Counted from the stretch's first letter, positions 1 to 9,249 are shown. The stretch: 64,000 nt of DNA from Bacteroidota bacterium (GCA_013202335.1 JABMQR010000208.1:1-64000), one strand, 5' to 3'. The notes: a model not told the origin generated them from the letters alone. A program made the numbers and translations.

Positions 1-57
1 CTGATTTTTTTAACGGTAATAGGTGTTTTATCTTTGCTATACTGCTTCTTTCACAAA

Positions 58-119
58 ATCCAAAGGATAATTATATCCAAAGGATAAAATCGCTTATTCC
101 GACATCAGGATAAGCGATT
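58..119. repeat. Tandem 17-bp repeat plus imperfect hairpin at the break of the RND gene
   Basis: Two copies of a 17-bp unit starting ATCCAAAGGATAA lie at 58-74 and 75-91. An imperfect inverted repeat follows, AATCGCTTATTCC (88-100) against GGATAAGCGATT (108-119). The outer edge of the hairpin is where the RND protein stops resembling its family. I infer a small insertion or rearrangement scar. No transposase is visible, and the sequence further left (1-57) shows no recognisable coding capacity. Confidence 0.6.
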
Positions 120-2596
120 AAAAGAGCCCGGCCGATCTTTTGAATTACCTCTTCCATCCTTCCGGAACCCTCAATCCGATATCGATGACTAATATGTACT
201 GCATCATCAATCCCGATTCCAATCAGCAGAGGTACGGTAATTATATTGATAAAATCAAACTTTATCCCCAACAGAACCATCGCTCCGAGCAGGGCGGAAA
301 GTGATGCCAAAAGAGGCACAATAGTAAGAAAGGCAAGCTTTATATTACGAAAATCAAGCAGAAGAATAATGAAAATCACAGCAATAGCCACAATCGCGGC
401 CCTTGCTCCATCTTCCTGTACTATACGGTTCATCTGGTCAGCAGCCATAACCATACCCGTGAATTTATCAGTTATAGGAACAAGTTCCGCATAGAGTGCT
501 TCACGGTTCTCTTTTTCCCAAATATTTTCCTTTGGAATTATTGTGATAAGATTTACCGATCCATCCCTGTTGAAATAGGACTCTCTTAACTGATCAGGAA
601 GAGATTCTACGGTTATAAAATCAGCACGTATCTGCTTGTCAATAAATTCTATAATAAATCCGGCCAGCTCCTGATACAGTTTCATTATAATCTGTGTCTC
701 TGCAAATACACCATTCAGCTTATTAATCAAATCTACCTGTCCGGGATATCCAGCCCTTCTGGCCAATAATCGCAGATTATCAATAATAATCCCAATCTCC
801 AACTGCAGCTGCTGCAGCTGATTCTCATTAAGGTTTTCAGGATTTGCAAATCCATTTTCCCCACTACCTGAAAGGATCACTTGTTCCAGCGATTCCTTCA
901 ATTCCCTCTGCTGTTCAGAATCAGGAATAAAAGAGATGAATGAATCTACCTCCTTTATCAGGTCTGAATTTTTCAGTTGACCAACGATATGCCGTGTCTC
1001 AGCTAAAGATTCACTGTAGATATAGAGACTATCAGGAGATCTTCCAAACTTTCTTATCATTCGCTCCTGCAGAATAACTGACTCCAGCCCATCAGCTTCC
1101 ATATTCATAATATTTGACTCAACCGAGATTTTAGGACTGTAGAGAGATAGAAATACGGTCACAACAAGAAATGTTATTAAAAAGATAAGTGGAATTTTGC
1201 TTACCATACTCCCCAATAAACCGATAACGCTTACCTCTGAACGCATCCTTACTATTGAATCTTTTCTATTGTATTTCCGTATCCAGGAATCCCGAAAAGA
1301 GAGCAGCGCAGGCAGCAGGATAATCATGGATAAGAGCTCACAGACTATTCCAATACCGGCAATAACGGCAAGCTCCCGTACCAACGCAGAGTCCGCGATC
1401 AACAAAGCAATGAAAGCTGCTGACGTCGTCAAAGCACCAATCACAACCCCCCGTCCACTCTTTTCAATCCCTGCCTTAACACTCTCCTGAAATGTTTTCC
1501 CCGTCTCACGCTCCTGCAGGAATGCTGTAAGATAGTGAATCGCAAAATCTACACCAAGACCAAGCAGGGCAACCATATACATTGCTGTCATTATATTGAG
1601 CCTGCCTAACAGAAATCCTGCTGTACCTGCAGTCCAAAAAATGCCAACAACCAAAGGAATGCCGGCTACAATTGGTACAATGGTCATTCTGAAATTCAAA
1701 ACAAGAATTATCAGTATCAGCACAAAAGCAAGAAGAACCGAAATAAACAACCCCTGCTTACTCGTCACCACCTCATCTTTTGCTACTACCAGTAATCCTG
1801 TGAGGCCCATTGATACGTTAAAAGCCTCTTCATATTGTGAAATTCCTGCTTCAATTTTCTGTATATTACCGGGTAGTACGGACCAGTCATCAACCGTAAA
1901 ATCAGGTTGGATAAAAACCAAAGCCATATTCTGTGCATCATTGATAAAATAGGGTTCGGGTATAAGAATATCATTGATGATTTCCTGAAATGCATTGACC
2001 TGCTCTATTTGATCACCTGCATAGAACGCATCCAGGAATCTATGCAGACTTAATAAACCTTCATTGATTTGGTTCTTCTCAAGACTGGTCAGATCCAAGT
2101 CTGCCAGGAGTTTGTGCAATTCCTGGTTCATTGCAGACACCAATGCTACCGGAACCCCCAGAAGAGGTTGTGGCAGGAGTTGGGTCTGGGGTATTTTTTC
2201 TACAGCATTTTCACCTGCCTGCAGTAAGAGTATGGAATCTGAAAATGCTTCAATATCTGTACGTCCCCGAACACTGCGGATAATTTCATTATATTGATCT
2301 GCTGACAATTCCTTAGTAACTGCATCTACAGCACTCCTCAATGCTATTGGATCATCCCCTTCAATTACCAGGATAATATTGCTTGCTGATGGAAACTCTT
2401 CAGTTATACGTTTGAGTTCATCAACTTTTGCAGAGGATCTTGGCAGTATGGAATAAAATGTCATTTCCAGATGGAGAAAACTAAAACCAACTGCTGCAGC
2501 AGCGGTAATCAGCAGAGCTATCAGAAGTGTTTTCCACCTGTGACCGACAGCCCATACTCCCCAGCCTACCAGGATAGTATCAAGTTTTAAGCTCAT
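71..2596 (-). pseudogene. RND-family (MMPL/SSD) exporter, C-terminally truncated
   Basis: The protein resembles MMPL-type RND exporters that move hydrophobic substrates across the inner membrane using proton motive force. It has an N-terminal membrane helix (about residues 20-40), a large extracytoplasmic loop, a sterol-sensing-like bundle of helices (about 285-440), a second loop, and the start of the second bundle with the GIGIDDAVH motif. Family members then continue through two more helices. Here, right after IGRALLI, the reading frame enters the hairpin at 88-119, adds about 14 unrelated residues and stops. The other frames to the window edge do not restore the missing helices, so the gene is probably non-functional. 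The start at 2596 (MSLKLDT) follows GGGAG by 7 nt, which is better than the upstream ATG at 2614. What else remains to the left of the window is unknown. Confidence 0.75.
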
Positions 2597-2820
2597 TTCG
2601 ATGCTCCCTGCCATGTATTAGTTTTCTTTTTTCAGATAAATGCAGAATATGAGAAACACTGCGATCATCATGTTTCTCTCAAAATTTGTGTCAGCCCGCA
2701 AGAATCATTAAGATGATACAAACAGGATAACAGGCAGTAACTTTCCTGTCAAACTCATTCGTTTGATTAGCTCCTGCGCTACCTAAAAGGCCAGTATAAT
2801 TCGCAGATATTTATTGATTT

Positions 2821-2988
2821 TGAAGTGACCTGAAGCCGGCGGGATTGTATCAGTTAGTAATTAATGGGTAGTAAAGGATTAGCCCAATAATTTGACCCCA
2901 AAAACGGGAATACGTTTTTTGTTCGAATAAATTCTTTGCAGAAATTGGTTTATCGGTTATAAAGCCCACCGTCTTCAGGTCACTTCAT
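2821..2988. mobile_element. MITE-like element, copy 1 (about 168 bp, 8-bp target duplication)
   Basis: The ends are inverted repeats, TGAAGTGACCTGAAGCCGGC on the left and its near-complement ending GTCTTCAGGTCACTTCA on the right. The 8-mer ATTGATTT flanks both sides (2813-2820 and 2989-2996), as expected of a target-site duplication. The interior shares clear similarity with the reverse complement of 60457-60624, including a block around TTTTTTGTTCGAATAAA. There is no open reading frame, so it would be a non-autonomous element moved by a transposase encoded elsewhere. The rest of the gene-free stretch from 2597 to 3027 shows nothing recognisable. Confidence 0.75.
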
Positions 2989-3027
2989 ATTGATTTATAA
3001 AAGCAGTGTGATAAAAGTATTTTTATA

Positions 3028-3423
3028 TTAGAGCAGGATAAACGGAACAATACCAGCTATTACACCAGTTGTGAGCACTACCACAATAAAAAGAATGTAT
3101 CTGGTCTTGTATGCCCCAAGTAATGTCTGATCATAATATCCATCCACCTTATTATCCTTATAAATTTTTAACAGACCACTAACTAATTTGTGATGGGTTT
3201 GCCTGCCCTTTAGCAATCCTGCAACTGCTACAAGGTTTACCACTACAATCAGAACAGTGAAAAGACTCATCACCATGTAGTTCGGATCCCTTTCCCCTGC
3301 GAATGCCGAATTGATAGCTAAAGTAACAAGATTCAGGATAATAGACGCAAGTACAAATATCGTATCAGTACGTGTATTTGTCTTAATTTCCTCGATAATG
3401 TGCTCATGAACATATTCAATCAT
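3028..3423 (-). CDS. Small membrane protein, three predicted helices
   Basis: I do not recognise this 131-residue protein. It has a short polar N-terminus and three hydrophobic stretches: near residues 22-43, 52-73, and 107-130 up to the C-terminus. A basic loop (about 75-105) lies between the second and third. The ATG at 3423 has a strong AGGAGG five bases upstream, so it is preferred to the GTG one codon earlier. It stands alone between the MITE-like element and a terminator. The good ribosome binding site and compact hydrophobic pattern make a real inner-membrane protein likely, but nothing visible indicates function. Confidence 0.6.
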   Translation of the reverse strand: MIEYVHEHIIEEIKTNTRTDTIFVLASIILNLVTLAINSAFAGERDPNYMVMSLFTVLIVVVNLVAVAGLLKGRQTHHKLVSGLLKIYKDNKVDGYYDQTLLGAYKTRYILFIVVVLTTGVIAGIVPFILL

Positions 3424-3735
3424 CACAACCTCCTATATGCCCTTTGGGCGAACAGAAATTTTATTCCGACAGCTGCCGGAAATAATAGTGCCTGCAGCAT
3501 GCTTATAGTAACCAATATCCATTTTATACAGGTGAATCTTCACCATATGCAGCAATTCCGAGGATAAACATCAGTGGGTGGGCTAACACTTTCACTGTTT
3601 TCTGCATATGGTAATATCTCCACTTCAATTTCTACTCTTTTATTATACCACATTGATCCTTCACAGAATACCATCAAACAGCAAATCAATTTCTTTTAGG
3701 AATTCAGGATGATCGTAATAAAAAGAAATGGGCAT

Positions 3736-3772
3736 AAAAAAAGCGGGCCGTACATTCCGGGCCGCTTTTTTC
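3736..3772. terminator. Bidirectional intrinsic terminator
   Basis: A GC-rich stem (AAGCGGGCCG ... CGGGCCGCTT, one mismatch) is bounded by a run of seven A on the left and six T on the right, so it can terminate transcription on either strand. It would end the minus-strand transcript of the exported protein at 3855-4427. No gene is seen in the rest of 3424-3854 apart from the palindrome at 3812-3836. Confidence 0.8.
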
Positions 3773-3811
3773 CAGTTCTCAGTGCTTAGGAAAAACCTAG
3801 AAAAGGTTGCT

Positions 3812-3836
3812 CTTTCAAAATTATTAATTTTGAAAG
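3812..3836. repeat. AT-rich palindromic repeat, copy a
   Basis: Perfect 10-bp arms CTTTCAAAAT and ATTTTGAAAG flank a 5-nt loop, followed by AACCTCAA. The same palindrome recurs at 15009-15033 and 28363-28388, and its right half with AACCTCAA recurs at 50541-50559. It sits just past the stop codon of the gene on the minus strand. It may be a REP-like element or part of an mRNA 3' end. Confidence 0.6.
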
Positions 3837-3854
3837 AACCTCAATTATAATTTC

Positions 3855-4427
3855 TTATATTGATCCACGTCCGCCAAAGCCGGATCCGCCTCGTACAGCC
3901 GCACCACCACGGGAATCATGCATCCCGCCAGGCATCTGTCGACCTGAATGAGAGCTGCTGTCATCCTGTGCCGGGGCATTACGGTAGCCTCCTGCATCAT
4001 CATTAAACATAGGACGATCTCCCCAATCAGAATCTACAGTAGCTCTAAAGCCTCCCTGACGTCCCATTACACCAAAATTGTATTCAACCCCATCAACCTC
4101 TGCGGACTCAATGAAAATGTGCCCGTCATACAGCTCTTCACAATCATCACATTCGCTCAGAGTACCGGTAACCGTCGCATACAGATCGTTGAATGATTCC
4201 AGATCGAGCATTCTTGCACGGGGAGCAGAGAGTGAAAAATCTCCTTCATCTGATAAAAGAATAACTTCTGCATCCGTTACATTCAGAGTGCCTGAAATTG
4301 TTACGGCTTCACCATTGATTCTTCCAAAGCCCGGTTCGATGGTATCAGGTGCATTCTCCCTGGCTCCATTTGCAAATAAAGAGACTGACAGTAACAGTAA
4401 AATGAAAACAACACTTAATTTTTTCAT
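3855..4427 (-). CDS. Exported protein with glycine/arginine-rich tail
   Basis: The 190-residue product begins with a signal peptide (MKKLSVVFILLLLSVSLFA, cleavage likely after FA) in a style seen in spirochaete secreted proteins. The middle (about 30-125) looks like a small beta-rich domain with a CDDC motif. The last 60 residues are low-complexity, rich in Gly, Arg, Ser and Asp, ending GGSGFGGRGSI. AGGAG lies upstream of the ATG at 4427. The family is not recognised; a periplasmic or surface location is inferred from the signal peptide only. The transcript likely ends at the terminator at 3736-3772. The disordered tail could mediate binding, but this is speculation. Confidence 0.6.
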   Translation of the reverse strand: MKKLSVVFILLLLSVSLFANGARENAPDTIEPGFGRINGEAVTISGTLNVTDAEVILLSDEGDFSLSAPRARMLDLESFNDLYATVTGTLSECDDCEELYDGHIFIESAEVDGVEYNFGVMGRQGGFRATVDSDWGDRPMFNDDAGGYRNAPAQDDSSSHSGRQMPGGMHDSRGGAAVRGGSGFGGRGSI

Positions 4428-4667
4428 AATTGAAACTCCTTGTATATGCTAAACAGCACATTAATTTTGCTGCTTGCCTGTTGTATGTGTTGAATATACA
4501 AGAGTACTGTTAAGGTTCAGTATTGAGAAGGTTAAGTTTTTACAATCTAATTCCACACCTATATTATTCTGACTTGATGAAGGGATATATAGTAATTAGA
4601 TATTTTTCTAGCCGCCGCAAGTTGGTCAGGTTCTACCCAATTTCAGCATTTACAAAGTAAATGCAAA

Positions 4668-4718
4668 GATGTGTACTCTCATCCGATGTGTACTCTCATC
4701 CGATGTGTACCCTCATCC
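4668..4718. repeat. Three tandem copies of a 17-bp unit
   Basis: The unit GATGTGTACTCTCATCC occurs three times in a row (4668-4684, 4685-4701, 4702-4718), the last with a single T-to-C change. The array ends one base before the stop codon of the PRC-barrel gene. It looks like a recent slippage expansion in the 3' region. No other feature is seen in 4428-4719. Confidence 0.85.
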
Positions 4719-4719
4719 G

Positions 4720-5559
4720 CTATCCGCCGCATAAACTGCAGGGCTCTCCCTCTTCTTCATCCGTTAAGTATCCCATTTTGGTGTTTTGAAAATGCTTACA
4801 GGTTGAATTATGTCTGGTATGGGCAGGCAGCGCTATCCAAAATTTACTGACTGCAAGCAGCTCCAGTTTTGCGGGATTAAATTCGGGACTGTTCCTGACA
4901 AATTCTCTTGATAGGGATAGATGTATGCTAAAGTCCAGCCATTCAACAGAAGTTACTTCATGTACCGGCAGAATGACTTTTTTCCCGGGAAAGAAGTTTC
5001 TTGTATCAGCCACAAAAGACTCGATAGACCAATTTTTATCGTCGACGATACACTCATCAATGTGTCCTATATTTCCGTCTTTAGCATGAATATAGTAGCC
5101 CCTGACATGCCGGATGCTCCGCAAGTGCGGATCACCAAGGGCTTTCTGACCTGATCCTTCATCTTTCTCATCCTCTTCACTACCTGTTGCTGAAGATGGA
5201 AGGGAAACCGGGCCAAAGGCATCAACCATACCAACCTTCCAATAGGGGAGCCATTGATAATAATCATGCAGGGCAATTTCCTGCTGCCTGTACACCGGTT
5301 TTTCTGTATCAATATCAGGACTGTCCCGAACCTGACTACAGGTGAGTCCCACACAAAAATGATGCCGTTCCCAATCAGGTTTGCCAAGTTCACTCGAGGG
5401 GATAAGCACAAACCGGCCGGAAAACCAGCTGCCCGTTCTTACAATCAGGTAACGGATTGTCCAGGTTTCATCATCAAAATAGAAATCGTGGACACGCCCT
5501 ATTATACCATCCTGAGCCTTTACCGAGAAACCGATTAAATTGTTTAATAAAATATGCAT
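4720..5559 (-). CDS. PRC-barrel domain protein (two domains)
   Basis: This 279-residue protein carries two PRC-barrel-type modules, one near residues 1-75 (IGFSVKAQDGIIGRVHDFYF) and one near 150-215 (GYYIHAKDGNIGHIDECIVDD). Each has the hallmark 'D.G.IG...D..' turn followed by a strand ending in R.. or K.ilP. PRC barrels occur in photosynthetic reaction centre H subunits, RimM and many soluble stress or regulatory proteins; the double-PRC arrangement is usually annotated without a known function. The C-terminus has a CxLC pair (EEGEPCSLCGG). I start at 5559, where GGAGGCGGT precedes the ATG, rather than 18 codons upstream. No signal peptide, so cytoplasmic location is likely. Confidence 0.75.
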   Translation of the reverse strand: MHILLNNLIGFSVKAQDGIIGRVHDFYFDDETWTIRYLIVRTGSWFSGRFVLIPSSELGKPDWERHHFCVGLTCSQVRDSPDIDTEKPVYRQQEIALHDYYQWLPYWKVGMVDAFGPVSLPSSATGSEEDEKDEGSGQKALGDPHLRSIRHVRGYYIHAKDGNIGHIDECIVDDKNWSIESFVADTRNFFPGKKVILPVHEVTSVEWLDFSIHLSLSREFVRNSPEFNPAKLELLAVSKFWIALPAHTRHNSTCKHFQNTKMGYLTDEEEGEPCSLCGG

Positions 5560-5792
5560 ACCGCCTCCCTCCATGTGATCAGCATGCAGAAAATCATGCA
5601 AAAGTGTTACCATTGGCAGGCAGTGAAAATCAGAGGTGCAGGTTGCAGGGAGCAGCTAAACAGGCAGACACCTTTTTCCAGACATTTAATTAGTTACATG
5701 CTGATTTCATGTATTCTATCTATAGTATACTACCTTAAATTTCATAGAGCAAGTAATGTGGTTACAGTATTCAACCTATTAGTCAGCTGCTT

Positions 5793-7721
5793 CTAATCCA
5801 TATTGTTATGATAATAAGCAATCATTTCCTGAGGTGTAATTTCACTGCTCCAATAAGTGACTTCAGAAACAAATTCGCCTGCAGTCATGTATTGAACACT
5901 TTCATTTCCAAACGGACTGCCCGGAGTCGCAAGGGAACCAGTAATAAAATAGAGATATCCATCAGACCTGTCGCTATAAAGTATCGCATTACCTTCACCA
6001 TCGACACTAAATCCAATAAATGTATCTCTTCCTGATTCCGGAACCAGAGAATAAATATCTATCGGCTCACTGCCCCAGGCAGAGGTTACCCCTATGGACC
6101 TGTTCTGATCAGAATCTCTGTCATCATACGTAATGGAACCGTCACTACGCCCCCAAAGCCCCCCTATTCCAGTCCAAAATTCATAATCAGTAAAGATTCC
6201 AAACTTGATACCCGCAGACTCCAATTCTGAAGGAGTTGAAAATATAGCATGCTGACTTCTGAACACATCGTACCAGGGATGATTATATTTCATAACTACC
6301 GTAAATCCATCAGCATCAAACTTCATCGACAGCAGATCCCCATCGACTAAAGATTCTGGTGCATTCACCGGGCTTTGATATAGATTCTTTGGTTTAACCA
6401 TAACCTGTGCCGTCCCATCCTGTTTACCTTCTTGTTTCATCTCTTCTGTATCCAGCCCAAAATGATGCAGCACTGTTGCGGCCAGATCATAGTTATTCGG
6501 AATCCCAACCAGCTCTCCGGCCTTTAGGTCTTTTGCGGTATGCATAAACCAGACAGACAGGGTGCTGGCATTACAGTATCCATGTGACGTACCAAAACCT
6601 CCATGATCCGTCGTAAAAACGAACTGCCAATCTTCATATGCGAAGTCAGGGCGGCGGCTGACAGTCTCCATAGCGGTCTCAATATACGAGTCACACAGCC
6701 TTATCATCTCAAGGTAGTCGGGATTATAGGGATAAAAACCAACACACCCTAAAATATCAAGATCAAAGCCATGCCCTCCTGCATCAGGAGTGTCAAAAAA
6801 GATAAAGAGTGCATCAATATCCCCACCAATCCATTCTGTACCGCCTGACCCGGGAATAGAAGTCCTGTAGCCCTGTAGAATATTCTCTGTATAATTGCTA
6901 ATTAACTTATCTTCAGTTATTGAGGCTCTTCCATGGCCTCCCTGACCTTTACGCTGAAAATCCGCTGACTGAATCATGGTATAATCTGCTCCCCAACTGG
7001 CAAGAAACGCAGTCCTGATTTCCGGGTTTGTTTGTTCAAGAATATCCAGATAATGTGGATAGGAGACAATATCAGCAGCAGCCTCTTTAAACATAGCATT
7101 GGTAAACACCCCATGTTTTGCAGCGGTAACACCGTTCATTATTGATGCATGATTTGCTCCGCTGTTCGGGTTTGCATCAGGGACTGTCCTTGCTTTTAAG
7201 GAGTAGGCTGTTTCATAATCACGCTGCCAGGGTTTTTCAATAAGCTGTGCAAGTTGTTCTGCCCCTGAATTAAGCAGAGCATCAGCACGAACTCCATCAA
7301 GAATCATAACCAGAGATTTCTTTTTATATACCGTGAGTGTTATCTCCAGAATCTCCCGAGAACTGCCGTCGCTACCTATAATTACATAGAGCCCCGCTGC
7401 ATCCGGAATAAAAGATATTACCTCTTGAGAAACAATTTCGTTAACGGAAATTTTGTGAAATGATGCTGAATCTGCTGTGCTGAAAAATGGTCTGTCGTTT
7501 ATTTTCCAGAACACTTCATTCCCGGAAAATCCGGTATTCTGTAAATCGATAAGTAACCGGGTTTTATCTATACCTACATGCATCTCCAGAGTAACCGAAT
7601 AGGGTGAAGATGCAGATTCAAGGGAATCTCCCGGCAGAGTAAAATATAGATCTGCTTTATTAGCTATGAGAAGGACATTACTTATAAGCAGCAGTACTAT
7701 AAACAAAATAATTTTTTTCAT
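5793..7721 (-). CDS. Secreted alkaline-phosphatase-superfamily enzyme with LamG-like tail
   Basis: The 642-residue product has a signal peptide (MKKIILFIVLLLISNVLLIA). A beta domain (about 25-130) precedes a catalytic domain of the type I phosphodiesterase / nucleotide pyrophosphatase / sulfatase fold (about 130-420). Metal-site motifs are visible: MILDGVRADAL with the first Asp, NSGANHASIMNG with the expected nucleophile region, DTPDAGGHG, and FTTDHGGFGTSHG. The final 200 residues, with paired beta strands ending SEITPQEMIAYYHN, resemble a LamG/concanavalin-like lectin domain, suggesting binding to a glycan or cell surface. The substrate cannot be read from sequence. The start at 7721 has AGGA five bases upstream and removes two residues from the longer frame. 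It appears to be transcribed alone. Confidence 0.75.
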   Translation of the reverse strand: MKKIILFIVLLLISNVLLIANKADLYFTLPGDSLESASSPYSVTLEMHVGIDKTRLLIDLQNTGFSGNEVFWKINDRPFFSTADSASFHKISVNEIVSQEVISFIPDAAGLYVIIGSDGSSREILEITLTVYKKKSLVMILDGVRADALLNSGAEQLAQLIEKPWQRDYETAYSLKARTVPDANPNSGANHASIMNGVTAAKHGVFTNAMFKEAAADIVSYPHYLDILEQTNPEIRTAFLASWGADYTMIQSADFQRKGQGGHGRASITEDKLISNYTENILQGYRTSIPGSGGTEWIGGDIDALFIFFDTPDAGGHGFDLDILGCVGFYPYNPDYLEMIRLCDSYIETAMETVSRRPDFAYEDWQFVFTTDHGGFGTSHGYCNASTLSVWFMHTAKDLKAGELVGIPNNYDLAATVLHHFGLDTEEMKQEGKQDGTAQVMVKPKNLYQSPVNAPESLVDGDLLSMKFDADGFTVVMKYNHPWYDVFRSQHAIFSTPSELESAGIKFGIFTDYEFWTGIGGLWGRSDGSITYDDRDSDQNRSIGVTSAWGSEPIDIYSLVPESGRDTFIGFSVDGEGNAILYSDRSDGYLYFITGSLATPGSPFGNESVQYMTAGEFVSEVTYWSSEITPQEMIAYYHNNMD

Positions 7722-7891
7722 ACACATCCTACAATGCCTCTGATTAGTACTGTCACTGCAAAATCAGTAATGTATTTCAAATTCACCAGAGGCTATAGAA
7801 TACTCCTGTAGCTGTACTGACGTCAATGAATAAACTAAATATGCATATGACAGGGGAAATCCTATCCTGACCATGACAACGAAGACTCGTC

Positions 7892-7920
7892 TTGCCAAAG
7901 CTACAAAACATCAATACATT
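7892..7920 (+). promoter_or_regulatory. Sigma-70-type promoter abutting the YmdB-like gene
   Basis: TTGCCA (7892-7897), a 17-bp spacer and TACATT (7915-7920) lie with only six bases between the -10 box and the ATG at 7927. A transcript would begin at or next to the start codon, so the mRNA may be leaderless. Confidence 0.5.
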
Positions 7921-7926
7921 GTAGGC

Positions 7927-8733
7927 ATGAGTCTTACAATACTTGCATTAGGGGAAATAGTAGGCAGACCCGGAATATATGCCGCAAAAAATGGTATTAA
8001 AGCTATTAAAGCAGAAAAAAACATCGATTTTATAATTGCATGCGGAGAAGGTGCGACCGGTGGATTTGGGATAGGAAAAAATCATTCTCTTTCACTGCGG
8101 AAAATGGGAATTGATGTTATTACCACCGGTGAAAAAACATACTTCAAAAAAGATATGGTTGAACATATTAAGCATGCTCCCTTTATTTTACGGCCGGCAA
8201 ACTATCCTCCGGGAAATCCCGGCAGAGGATGGAGAATCTATGACGTGGGAGAGAAAAAAATCGGGGTGATCACTCTTCTGGGCCAAGCAGGATTCCAGAG
8301 AATCCATCTCAGCAACCCATTCACTTTCCTTCCTTCAATAGTGGAAAAAATCAGGGAAATAACACCCTATATCATTCTCCAGTTTCATGCATCTACTACT
8401 GCAGAGAAAAACTCAATGTTTTTTCATGCAGATGGAACACTTTCAGCCGTCATTGGGACACATGCAAAAGCACTCACCGCAGATGCACGGATCTTTCCCA
8501 GAGGAACAGCTGTAATTACCGACAACGGTCGCTGCGGCAGCCTAAACAGTGTCGGCGGTTTGGATCCTGATATCGAAATCAGAAAATTCATTACGCAAGT
8601 ACCTGAGCGTTCAGCTGACTGCTGGAATACCCTTGAGATGCAGGGTGCCGTATTCGAGCTGGATGATGAAGGGAAAGCAACTTCTATTGAAGCTGTCAGA
8701 ATCCCGATTGATACCCCCGAACAGGAGAAATAA
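7927..8733 (+). CDS. YmdB-like metallophosphoesterase homologue with degenerate metal site
   Basis: The 268-residue sequence aligns along its length with the YmdB / TIGR00282 family, dinuclear-metal phosphodiesterases that hydrolyse 2',3'-cyclic nucleotides. The scaffold is clear: RPANYPPGNPGRG, FHASTTAEK, VIGTHAKALTAD and FPRGTAVITDNG. Several metal-binding positions known from B. subtilis YmdB differ: GD to GE in the first strand, GEN to GEG, GNHTWD to GEKTYF (both Asn and His lost) and THTH to THAK. One His in each of FHAS and GTHA survives. I therefore doubt phosphodiesterase activity; it may be a regulatory or structural relative. The start at 7927 fits the family N-terminus, with the promoter six bases upstream; a longer frame opens at 7873. 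The RseC-like gene follows after one base. Confidence 0.75.
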   Translation: MSLTILALGEIVGRPGIYAAKNGIKAIKAEKNIDFIIACGEGATGGFGIGKNHSLSLRKMGIDVITTGEKTYFKKDMVEHIKHAPFILRPANYPPGNPGRGWRIYDVGEKKIGVITLLGQAGFQRIHLSNPFTFLPSIVEKIREITPYIILQFHASTTAEKNSMFFHADGTLSAVIGTHAKALTADARIFPRGTAVITDNGRCGSLNSVGGLDPDIEIRKFITQVPERSADCWNTLEMQGAVFELDDEGKATSIEAVRIPIDTPEQEK

Positions 8734-8734
8734 T

Positions 8735-9142
8735 ATGACAGAAATATCAACAGTAATTTCATATAACAAACACCAGGCAGTTCTCAGCTGCACTTCAACA
8801 GCATGCTCCGGTTGTGCAGGAGACTCCTTCTGCAATGTAAAAGCGCATACGTATACTGCACTCAATCCCCAAAAACTGGAAATTGAACCAGGGGATGAAG
8901 TAGAAGTATTTCTACCGCCGGGAAAAACTATTTTCTCCGGGTTTTTAGTTCTCATTTTCCCCCTAATCCTCTTTTTTGCAGGCTTTCTCCTTACAGGAGT
9001 AATAATCGAAGGTGCAGGTGAAGGCCTTCAGGCATTAGGTGGTTTTATTGGACTAACTGCTGGATTTGGTTTGGGTTTTCTGTTCGGCAGGTTAAAAAAG
9101 AGACAGTACATGCCAACAATCCAGAAAAAAGTGATTTCCTGA
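8735..9142 (+). CDS. RseC/MucC family membrane protein
   Basis: This 135-residue protein matches the RseC_MucC family: an N-terminal cytoplasmic part with a cysteine cluster (CTSTACSGCAGDSFC, spacing CX5CX2CX5C), then V.V.LP.GK., and two transmembrane helices (about 71-91 and 98-118) ending in a basic FGRLKKRQ tail. In other bacteria RseC modulates anti-sigma factors or is linked to Rnf/SoxR-reducing systems; neither partner is in this window. AGGAG at 8722 sets the start at 8735, one base after the stop of the YmdB-like gene, so the two are almost certainly co-transcribed and perhaps translationally coupled. Confidence 0.8.
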   Translation: MTEISTVISYNKHQAVLSCTSTACSGCAGDSFCNVKAHTYTALNPQKLEIEPGDEVEVFLPPGKTIFSGFLVLIFPLILFFAGFLLTGVIIEGAGEGLQALGGFIGLTAGFGLGFLFGRLKKRQYMPTIQKKVIS

Positions 9143-9212
9143 GGTCTTTAGATATAGATCTCGAAGTATTTTTCTGTTTCGTGTTTTTTTAAAGAAAATT
9201 TTCATATATTAA

Positions 9213-9241
9213 TTGTAGAAATCTTACCAATTTCGTATAAT
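9213..9241 (+). promoter_or_regulatory. Promoter of pyrG, eight bases from the ATG
   Basis: TTGTAG (9213-9218), 17-bp spacer, TATAAT (9236-9241), then eight bases to the ATG at 9250. No Shine-Dalgarno sequence lies between, which suggests a leaderless or nearly leaderless transcript. Confidence 0.65.
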
Positions 9242-9249
9242 ACAATCCC

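Noticed and set aside
246..494. Plus-strand open frame of 82 codons
   Set aside because: It is an antisense shadow of the RND gene with no ribosome site and no family resemblance.
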